Shown in pieces: positions 39,758 to 50,293 of a DNA stretch of 64,000 nt; position 1 is the stretch's first letter, and every line of letters begins with the position of its first letter. This stretch comes from Bactericera cockerelli (taxonomy: Eukaryota; Arthropoda; Insecta; Hemiptera; Triozidae), in contig CM044959.1 of the NCBI GenBank assembly GCA_024516035.1, positions 14,781,298 through 14,845,297 of the forward strand, written 5' to 3'. The notes under the pieces are model-generated. The model was not told the DNA's origin and made no database searches. It saw only the letters and a list, made by a program, of their open reading frames with translations. Both the position numbers and the translations under genes were made by a program.

Positions 39758-41389
39758 TATTTACACTATTTATAAATATTAAAACATTAACAAAAAAAGT
39801 TCTGCCACTGGTGACTCAACGGTAAGAGATAGCAAAAAATGAATGCCAAATTCGTAAGTAGCACCTCAAAATTATTGGATTTGACTTGTAACAACACTCA
39901 TTTAGGGTGAATCATGATAAAGTTAGTCAAAGAGGGTCTCCCCCAAAATACCTGTAAATTGGGGCTGAGGTACAGAAAGTTCAAGATATTAAAAAGTAAA
40001 TGATCGGAATAGACCCCTATTATTATTATTTTTTTTTGTTTTAAAGAAAACTTTGTTCTTATAAATTTTTCGTATCTTTTATCGTTTAGCCAGAACCGCC
40101 AAACGCCAATTGTAAGAAAATGTTCTTATATCGTGGTCCCTTGGTTTCCCCTATGTTGTTCTATGGAGTTTCCACCAGTACGACCTTGTCTCATGACGAC
40201 GCCTTTGCTTATACCGACCTAAACTTCTGTGCAAAAATGGAAAAAAACAAACACCTCGGCTATAACGCGACATGAAGACTAGACAGGTAAAATTAAAACA
40301 TTTACTTTGCTAAAATGTACATTTGTACTGACGATTTTACCCCCACATAAAGTTAATATGCAACTACATAGTTACATTCGGTTATAACGACATTCGCCTA
40401 TAGTGACCTATACTGACGAAAAGTTCCCGGTCCCTTGACCGTCTCGTTATAGACGAAGTTTACTGTATTTTTTTTGTATCTTTCATCGTTTAGCCATAGC
40501 GTGTAGATTTAAGCCATCGTTTCCTTTTATCTTGACCGCCAAACGCTGCCAGGTGTCGGCCGGAAGACCACCATTGGCCGTGGCGCCAGCGATTTCATCG
40601 AAAATTTTCGTGTTGCATCCTATCCATAAATGAGGTCTACAACTCTACACACCAAATTTCAAGTCTCTCTAGCTCTTAATACTTACTGTTCATGAGATAA
40701 CTTGTTTTACAGACACACGGACTAATGGCTAAAACATTGGATTTAGGCTCTACAGACAATAAAACATGTTTTGGCACTGAAAACTGACTTTCGAAAATTT
40801 TGGGTGATTCCATTACTTTCCTTTCTACACTAGCCAAAACAAAATAGGGCCCACCCAACTTTTTATAAATAACAAAGCATAAGTATTATTTTTTTAAACA
40901 GAAAGTTAAGGAATGTATTTATTTAGGGCATACTCATTTTATTTAAGTAAAGGTGTCAATATTTTAAGGGAAAAAAAGGTTATTTCAACCATTTAAAAGA
41001 ATTTTGACAAAACCGTCATGTTTACCTTAGTTATTCAGGTTGTGTTTAAAGTCTTCTGAATCGCTGTAAAGTGGTGATGATCGATTCTCAGTAATAAGTG
41101 TGTGTACCTCTTTTCCTTGCACACTCTTCTATTCTGTTTGGCATGCTTTGAATGAGATTGACAAGGTTTTCTTGAGAAATTTCGTCCCAACACACTTTCA
41201 AGGCCCGTATGAGTTCTTCTTGAGATCCTATGGCCAAAATCTGTAGTTTAAGTCTCCTTTTGAGTTGATCCGATACGTGTCCGATCGGATTTAGGTCGAG
41301 GCTTATTGCAGGCCAGTTCATTACTTCGATATTCGCCTCCTGAAGAGCTAGCCTGGTAGCGCGCGCGACATGAGGGCGAGCATTGTCAT

Positions 41390-44300
41390 CAGGGTGTCTA
41401 CTGGTCAGGGAAAACCTGGAATTGTCAGGGAATTTTTCGAGACCGAAAAAGTCAGGGAAAAGTCAGGGAATTTTCTGAAAAAACACCATAAGTCAGGGAA
41501 TTTTGTGAAAAAACACCAAAAGTCAGGGAATTTTTTTCATGAACCAATTCTGTCATGAAAATGATAAATAAAAAAAATTTGCCTGCGGCGCCACTGTATT
41601 CTAGGAGTGTGATAGTGATAATGGTTCTTTGGTAAGAAACACAAAACACTTTTAACCACTTTTTCATAAGATTAACAAAATTTTAGCAGGTTTTTTTTTC
41701 AGGGTTTTCCCTTTCCAAATAAGGATCTACTTTTTAGTTTCCTTATCCTATTGTGAGGAAAATATTTCATGTAATTTTATACTTGTAAGGTATACTGTAG
41801 TAAAAATGGTTTAAATAAAGTCTTATCTACGAATTACCGGAATTATCGTCTTTTTTTAATTTAACCTAAGCAAACAAAACCCCACTTTATGACAATGCAC
41901 ATTGCACAAAGTGTTGCAGTCAGCCAATAACATACCCCCCTCCCTATTAACAAAAATCCGTTTCCTTCTAATTTTTTTTTTTTTTTTCTTTTCTTTCTTT
42001 CTTTCTTTCTTTCTTTTTTAACATTCCTAACACATTCTTGGTAAGAGCAACCGTTAGCGAACTTTTATCAAATTTACGAGAACAGAATTGGTGATTTCTT
42101 AGCAATAGGGTAAGGAAAGTCTTGGGGTGATCCCACTAGATTTTTTATTTGAAAAAAAGCAAGGAGCCAAACACGTTTTCTAAAAATATGACATGTCTAA
42201 TTTGCATATATACAGGGTGTCCCACCAAACTTGGACACCTCAAATTACTTGGTCCCTGAAAGAGTTTTTGAAAAATAAAAAATCCTAGGGTACATGGTCT
42301 AATTATGCGGTTTCAGTCATGAATTTTTTTTTATACAGGGTGGTTCAAAAGTTAGAAATTGAGGTGTCAACTTTCGATATTTCAATAGATCGACCTGAAT
42401 TTTATTTGATAATTCTACTTTTAAATGGTTCCTGAGTACTTTTTTATACAAAAATTTTACATACATTGTGGTTTTTTTTCGACCAATTTTTTTCAAAATC
42501 TCGAATAACTCAAGTTTGTTTAATTTTTTCGATAACAAGAATAGAAAGTGTTTGTGTAATGAAAACACGCACTTTCAATTGGCATCAATTTTTTTTATAC
42601 AGGGTGGTTCACAAGTGAAATAATGGCTTGATTTTTTTTAAAACTGAGTTTTTTTAATTTTTTATTTGGGATTAATAATTCTAACCTAATTTTACACATT
42701 TTTTGTTAGTCATATCGAAAAACAAAACTAAAGTGTTGTACAGGGTGAGACATAATTTTTTTGTGACACCCTGTATATGGGCAGTCAAAGAGACGTAAAA
42801 TTAAATAGATAGACTAAATGTGCAAGAAAAACTTCGATTTTTAATTATATAAAAAAGTTATGGTGTTTTAACTAATATTGTCACATGGACCACCCTGTAG
42901 ATATTTTCTTAAAACATCATATGGGTAGTCGAAATTGTCTAAAATTCAACGAGGAGTCCAAATGTGAAAGAAAAAAATGAATTCAAAAAGACATTTTCAA
43001 TTTTGTGTCTACACCTACCTACTTTTTAATTCTAGTTTTAAAATCATTCAGTGTGTACACCAAATTGAAAATGGCTTCAAAATTCGTGTTTTTTACTTGT
43101 TTTTCCCCACGATTCGAAGTCTTCGTTGAATTTTATACAACCTCGAGTACCCACATGATAGTTTAAGAGAATATCTACAGGGTGGTCCATGCGACAATAT
43201 TAGTTAAAACACCATAACTTTTTGATATCATTAAAAATCAAAGTTTTTCTTGCACATTTAGTTTTTATATTTAATTTTACGTGTCTTTGACTGCCCATAT
43301 ACAGGGTGTCACAAAAAAATTATGTCTCACCCTGTACAACACTTTAGTTTTGTTTTTCGATATGACTGACAAAAAATGTGTAAAATTAGGTTATAATTAT
43401 TAATCTAAAATAAAAAATTAAAAAAACTCAGTTTTAAAAAAAATCAAATCATTATTTCACTTGTGAAGCACCCTGTATAAAAAAAATTTGATGCCAATTG
43501 AAAGTGCATGTTTTCATTACACAAACACTCTCTATTCTTGTTATCGAAAAAATTAAACAAACTTGAGTTATTTGAGATTTAGAAAAAAAATTGGTCGAAA
43601 AAAAACCACCCTGTATGTAAAATTTTTGTTTAAAAAAGTACTCAAAAACCATTTAAAAGTAAAATTATCAAATAAAATTCAGGTCGATCCATTTAAAAAT
43701 CGAAAGTTGACACCTCAATTTCTGACTTTTGAACCACCCTGTATAAAAAAAAATTCATGACTGAAACCGCATAATTAGACCATGTACCCTAGGATTTTTT
43801 ATTTTTCAAAAACTCTTTCAGGGGCCGAGTAATTTGAGGTGTCCAAGTTTGGTGGGACACCCTGTATTTACTATTATTTTAATATGCGTTACCTTTTGTG
43901 TACTAATAAACAATCAGTACATGAGTAAGTAATTTGTACATAATATCCACCTATTCGACATCCCGCACATGTCTATTCCCCAGTACTAAATCTTGATATC
44001 GTAGAACTTTCCAGAAAACTCATTTAATTGATTTAGAAAAAATGTTTCGTTGGGTGTCGGTTGGCTTGCAAAAAAAAAAAAAAACACTGCCAATTATGGA
44101 CACAATACTTCCTCGTGATTGTTTCACATTGTAAACACGTGCCAATTTTGAGATTTTATACAAAATTACTTGTATCTCCAAAACGACTGAACCGATTTTC
44201 TTCACATTTGTTTTATATGGTACATTCTAGATTCCACAAAAAATTCTGTATCGTCAAGTCGTGGTCCTTATTTTTTGACTTTTTTGTCCAAAATGTCGGA

Positions 44301-44915
44301 TTTTCTATATCAGAGTTAAATTATAATCGATTAAAAAATAAATATAAATAGCCTATGTAAAACAATAATACGAGTATGCATATATACATACAAAATTTCA
44401 TCAAAATCGGGTGTACCGTTCACAAGATATAAGCGTTTAAGTAAAAAGTTAGTGGTTAGGCGCATTGTCTCTTTCACCCAGAACCGCTAGTACGAATTTG
44501 ATGAATTTAAAATGGGACCATCTACAGAATGTCTTCTATATTGTGTGCAAAATTTCATCAAAATCCGTCGAGTAGTTTCCGAGATTTGCGCGTTACAAGG
44601 AATACTTTTAACAGACAGACAGACCGACAGACGGACACAAGACCAAATTTGCTCAGGAGGTTATGGAACGTCCAGAAATATGGAAAAAATTGAAATCGGA
44701 GCAAAAAAATTGTTTTTTTTACAAAAACGAACACAATATTTCCGATTTCTAATATTAGAAATTTCTCGGAAGTAATAGAAGGCAGATTGAGGTCCTATAC
44801 AATATACAATATATAATATCTCCTTAAAAAATTAGACTGGAAAAAACTGGAAAAATGGTCTGGAAAACCTGGAAAAGTCAGGGAATTTTACTTTGACCAT
44901 TTAGTAGACACCCTG
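41390..44915. mobile_element. Element X: 3.5-kb non-autonomous DNA element, 5-bp target duplication
   Basis: Ends CAGGGTGTCTACT and inverse; GTCAT at 41385-41389 and 44916-44920. Dropping one GTCAT restores the Tc1 transposase LMHDNA motif exactly, which proves the ends. The left end has four or five copies of GTCAGGGAATTTT-type repeats; the right end has one. No ORF of note. Superfamily not assigned. Confidence 0.85.
42213..43864. mobile_element. Concentric palindrome element with TA duplication
   Basis: Two arms of about 820 bases around a centre near 43035. Outer ends CAGGGTGTCCCACCAAACTT; TA on both sides. Going inwards, further inverted pairs appear: CAGGGTGGTTCAAAAGT at 42337 and 43742, CAGGGTGGTTCACAAGTG at 42600 and 43476, CAGGGTGAGACATAA at 42740 and 43335, GGACCACCCTGTAGATATT at 42886 and 43195. 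No ORF of note. Confidence 0.88.
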
Positions 44916-46388
44916 GTCATGCATTAGAACAAAATTCGGGCCCAAACGATGTGCAAATGGTATCACCTGAGGTTCGATGACTTGCTCAATGTAACTCTCC
45001 GAGGTTACTCTGCTGTCACGGAAACTTACAAGCTCTGTTCTACCGGTTAAATTTATCCCTCCCCATACCATGACACTTGGGCCACCATATCGATCAGTTT
45101 CGTGAATGCAGGGCTCAGAAAATCTTTCTCGTTCACGTCTCCATACTCTAATCAGTCTATTATCACTATGAAACTTAATCTCGCACTCATCCGAAAAGAG
45201 CACCCACTGCCAGTTGTCCATACCCCATTGGATGTGCTCTCGCGCGAATCTTAATCTTGCCGCGCGGTGAGCTGCTGTCATTTTTGGCTACACCAAACGT
45301 CTTCTTGACATCACCTGAGATTCTCAGAGCCTGTTCCTAATGATTTGGTCGCTTACTTGAATGTTTGATTATGCTTCCGGTTGATTTTGTATCGCAGGAG
45401 CTGAGACAAAGCTCTGTTGTAGGGCAATTCTTCGAATAAAACGGTCCTCCCGCTCCGAACTAATGCGATGTCGTCCAGAGCCAGGTCTTCTGTCACCACT
45501 ACCCGTCTTTTGAAAACGGTTCCATAAGTTTCTAATGGCTCTTCGGGACACACGAAGCCGATTCGCGACCAATCTCTGGGAGGCTCCATTTTCCAGCAAG
45601 GTTATGGCACGAGAACGAGATTCTGCATTTAAATGACGACGAATACCCGGCATAAGGTCACAAAGAAGATACAAAACACCCGAAAAGACTTTTTTATTGA
45701 AAATTATTGGTCTAAGAATAAATTAAAAACAACCATTAAAAATTAACTTTATGTCACAAAAGAGCACTATCTCTAGAAAAGGTAAATAAAGACTAATTAC
45801 CCAGTGATATCCGTAAATAAAACCATACCAATTGTCTCAGAGGATCAATAAACAAGATTAGGACATGTTAATACCCTAAAGTTTAACTTTAAGGTGTCCT
45901 ATACACGATGTCGTGAAAATTTTCAGGTGGGCCCTATTTTGTTTTGGCTAGTGTATATGGATGAGAAAAGTAAAAAATCAACAAACAAACAAAAATATTC
46001 ATCTAGACATTATGACCATTAAGCTAATGTATTGAACGCAGGGAGGAATAAATGATGGAAAACTCACAACTAGAATCAGGATTATAATCCGTCCAAATAC
46101 CTACGCTAAAAATAGTAGGGCTCCCTTTGGCCATGCCTAAGTTCATATTTACTCGAGTCCCTTGAGAAGTACGGGCAAACAGCCGTATTTGTTATCTTTT
46201 GTATAATATTCCACATCCGAAATATTTTACCCTTTGGGATATTTCTAGAGAAGAAAAAAACCCTCAAAATTTTCGCCCCTTCTTCAAAAGAAAGTTATCA
46301 AGATTGTTTTACACGATGTGTGTGTTCCTTATAAACTTCAATCTTTCGCGGGAAATTTAAAAAAAAAATTACTTGATAAGGATAGGAA

Positions 46389-47754
46389 CAGGGTTGCCAG
46401 ATTGGGGGATTTTTTCCCCAAAATGGGGAAAAAACACGCTCCTGGGGAAATTTTGGGGAAATTATTTTAGACTCCAACTTTGGGGAAATATTTGGGGAAA
46501 TTTGGTAAGGTAAATATTTTTTTTTTTTTAATTTTCTCAATTTTCTGTATCATTAATTTTATTCATAATAATCTATTTCTCGAAAGAAAAAAAAAATCGT
46601 GATCGTGATAGAAATATATCTCAACGCCATTTTTTGTACATTTTTTTTTTTGATATCATGTGATCTGTGGGTATGATTCCAAATAGAATATCAACTCTTT
46701 GACACAGATCTGATATCATGTGATCTTTGGGTATGAGTCCCAAATAGAATATCAAGTCTTTGACACAGATATCATGTGATCTGTGGGTATGAGTCCCAAA
46801 TAGAATATCAAGTCTTTGACACAGATGTCATGTGATCTGTGGGTATGAGTCCCAAATAGAATATCAAGTCTTTGACACAGATATCATGTGATCTGTGGGT
46901 ATGAGTCCCAAAAAGAATATCAAGGCTTTCACCCGTATTTATAAATGATTTTAAGTCTGTCTTAAGACAGAAAAAAGTGCTTCAGATTCACTTGAAAACA
47001 AAATTGTCGCCCATATTTATGAATAAATTCAAATCCGACCTGAGACAATTTTTTTGCTTAAGAGAAGCTACAAATTTAAGACTTTTGCAAGACAGGGTAT
47101 CCGCTGTCTTGAGTAACTGTAACTCAGTGAGTGAAGGCCAACTAATGACAATCGTGATTTTTTTAAATATGTCTTTTTTCTGCTACATTGTACTGAATTA
47201 TTTTTTCTCGTTCACAAAAATAAATTTCTTCCCACTGCAGTGTTACAGAACTGCATGTTACTGTTTAATTTTACCTTGAGGTTGAGGTGCCTTTTTTTCT
47301 TCTAGGCTTCCTATACATAAAATATTCTATTGGTTTTGTCTTGTGGTTCATATAAATATGCTATTGCCTCAGATAAACCTACTTCACGTCTTTCAGTGAA
47401 ACCCTGCTTGTCTCATGGATCCATATCATATGTGAGGAAATATTTGTTCTTTATAGCTAATGGTTCAAATTCTGGATTGGGATGACTTTTTGATTACGAA
47501 TCTGGTTAATGTTGGTTAATGTTTTGAAACTTTTTTTTGCTGGTGTTTACTGATATGTGAGTATAAGGGTTAGACAAGTAGACACAAAGAACATGTCTAA
47601 GATATAAAGAACAAAAATAACACATTTTTGGGTTTGAATAACTGCAAATAAACGGTACATTTTTTTTTGGGGAATTTTTCTGAAAATAGCATGTTTTTGG
47701 GGAATTTTTTTGTACATGGTGGGGAAATTACACAAAGTTCATCTGGCAACCCTG
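46389..47754. mobile_element. hAT-like non-autonomous element upstream of VPS35L
   Basis: Ends CAGGGTTGCCAGAT and inverse, with a perfect 8-base duplication GATAGGAA at 46381-46388 and 47755-47762. 1,366 bases without transposase; internal tandem repeats at 46652-46930. Repeated GGGGAAATTTTGGGGAAAT-like motifs lie near both ends. Confidence 0.9.
46652..46930. repeat. Five-unit minisatellite of about 57 bp
   Basis: Units read ATCATGTGATCTGTGGGTAT ... CAAGTCTTTGACACAG. Lies inside the hAT-like element. Confidence 0.9.
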
Positions 47755-47825
47755 GATAGGAATAAAGATAAAGAAGAATTTTATTGCTATTCTCCAGTTT
47801 TTCCATTAAAATTGATTAGAGGATC

Positions 47826-47848
47826 ATGCCTTCTAAATCATTTGAGTG
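47826..47848 (+). CDS. VPS35L: Proposed 23-base first coding exon of VPS35L
   Basis: ATG, seven codons and TG before donor GTAAGT; phase 2 fits exon 2, which starts with a single G before CAT. The joined F-WH resembles the human N-terminus. It starts 64 bases after the duplication of the hAT-like element, so the 5' UTR or promoter may overlap that element. Confidence 0.65.
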
Positions 47849-50152
47849 GTAAGTATCAATACCTATTGCTGGACACCTTGTCCCATTGTATCAAAGCACA
47901 CTCTGATCTATTATAAATTAGTAAGAATTCTTTCAACATCATTTCTCTGCTCTCGCCTTTATTGTAGTTTTCTTAGGTAATATAATTTGTTAAAGGTAAC
48001 TAACCATTTGCACACAACTTTCAAATTCAATTTTTAAGGTTGCTCTTATTTTGGGTATCTAATTATCTACTAATTGAGTGTACCACTTGTGATGGTTGTG
48101 GAGTGAACTACCTGTTGTGGAGTGTACAGGTCGTTAGGCCGCAGCAACCCGGTCTAACCCTGCACTAATTTCAACCTAACCTAAGCCCCTCACCCAAGCT
48201 ATATTAGCCGGCTAACAAAACACAACATTTAGACAGACAATCATACACTTTGGTTAGAAAGAAAAAAATGGCTAAAGTTACTTTTTAATATGGCTATAGT
48301 AAATATATTTGTGGCTGTCTAACCTGCATTATTTGTTTTTGTGTCATCACTGAGATCATGATCTCAGTGAAAAGTATTGAAAAATGGTGGAAGTTGTTTT
48401 TAGAATTCATAATAAAGCTTCCTATAGTTCATATTTTAATCAAAATGAAAGTAATTTAAAGTGTAAATTTGTGGTTTTTCTTGTGTGAAATCATTTTCTA
48501 ATAAAATTCTAAGTATTCTGTGAAAGTTTCATAAAAATCCGTCAAGAAACAGCTGTTCAACAAGATCATGATGGAGCTGTTAAATTCTTCGTTCCTTGTT
48601 CTATTTGATCTAGTTACTCCACAACTTCATCTCAACATTCTCATTTCAGCCACTTCCAATCTGCTCTCATGTACATTCTGAAGGGGCCAGGTTTCAGCCC
48701 CGTATAGTACAGCAGCTCTAACAACATTTTTATATAGTTTACCTTTCAGTCATAATATCATTATTTGGTCACACAGTACTCCTGTCATTCATTTCCAATT
48801 CATTCAGGCAGTGCTCACTCTGTTTGCAATTTCACACTCTAAATGTCCTTTCTCTAAACTTTCAAGTTGAAAATCATACTGGGCACTAGTGGGAAAATGT
48901 TTTGGGGTTGCTGCCACATGAAATGAGCTAAAATGTAATTTGTAGAGTTGTAATCATAGTACCTTCTGCACTAAATTTTTTCACCATGTCAATAATAATG
49001 ATTTGAAAAATGTGTAATGAGATCCATTGTGCACAAGCTAAAATTAAAAAAAAAAAATTGCCCTTGTGTGCTGCAGCCCTTTTGCCCTTGTGTGCTGCAG
49101 ATATTTTCTTAAAACCATAGTTACAACATTGCACATTAAAGGGTTAATAATAGTAGATCACTTTTACTGTAGATTGCTTTTGGTGAAAATTATTCATCTG
49201 TTATTTATTCAAACTTTGATGTTACCTACTTCTGTTTTCAGGCATTGTAAAGACAGAAGCAATGATAAAATTAGTAAAATATATCTACACTCAAAGGAAG
49301 TTACAAATCATCCATTGATTGTCAAAGCTAGTAGTAAAGTAAACCATGTAAGTAATTATCTGCAAATGAGAATAATTAACTGAACTTAGTTTTCAACAAA
49401 ATTATTCAGCTCCATTTTTATTTTATTTTTAATCTCAGAAACAGAATATCTTCTATTTGGTAGCCATGCACTGAACCTCCTTCTTTTACTCTGTACTATC
49501 CCGCTTTAGCCAAGTCAACATTGTTCAATGTTTGAGGTTGGTTGGTTTTGGTACATTTTTTTACAGCTTCCTAATGCCAATGATTCTATGTGATTTAACG
49601 TCCTGGATTAGGATGGTGATTTTACCCTCCATTTGCTGGGAATTGTACCAGCTACCCACATTAACCTCACCAAGCCTGGGTAGGGCCAGAAATACCAGCC
49701 TCACATGTATGGAGGGAACAAAATTTTCTATGTGAAAAATCTGCTCTGACCGGAGATCGAACTCAGGATCTCTGGACTACGGGCAGTAATCACAACCATT
49801 ACGCCACGGAGGTAGCCATGCACTGTATCATTAGATTATATTATGTTCTTATATCCAATTTTAAACAATGGTGTGAATATAGCCTGTTTCTTTTTTCTGG
49901 CAGTTTGTACAATGAACAGTTCTTAAAAAAAATATTGATTTTTGCCCTTTGTAACTCTCAATAACTCATTTATTTTTTATTTACAGGTATCAGATGTTTG
50001 TGTTATCCAAGACCCTCTTTCAGCTACTCTGGATGGAATTGATCCCTTAACTCAGTTTACTCAGGTAATAATATAATGAAGAAAATGCATACAAAATGTA
50101 CCTAAATAGACAAATAAAAATTGTTATAAAAAAATATAAATAAATAAGAGAG

Positions 50153-50239
<87 letters not shown>

Positions 50240-50262
50240 CGAGAGAGAGAGACAGAGAAAAA

Positions 50263-50293
<31 letters not shown>

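Larger units (their letters stand above)
40828..45953 (-). mobile_element. Tc1-like element split by a nested insertion
   Basis: Ends CACTAGCCAAAACAAAATAG and its inverse, TA on both sides (40826-40827, 45954-45955). Removing the nested element and one duplicate leaves about 1.6 kb, normal for Tc1. Minus-strand transposase pieces: helix-turn-helix part at 45674-45369 (SQRLVANRLRVSRRAIRN), DDE part at 45281-44901 (WVLFSDECEIKFH, VMVWGGI, FVLMHD), C-terminus at 41321-41088 (WPAISLDLNPI). Frame breaks plus the insertion make it inactive. Confidence 0.9.
39790..45990. mobile_element. Repeat K copy that hosts the nested transposons
   Basis: K sequence (TTCTGCCACTGGTGACTCAA, AAATTGGGGCTGAGGTAC, then TTTCAAGTCTCTCTAGCTC) runs to 40825 and resumes after 45955 (ATATGGATGAGAAAAGTAA). 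An unrelated element with CTCGTTATAGACGAAGTTTA at its end (about 40100-40470) and a Tc1 element (40828-45953) are inserted in it. Confidence 0.65.
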
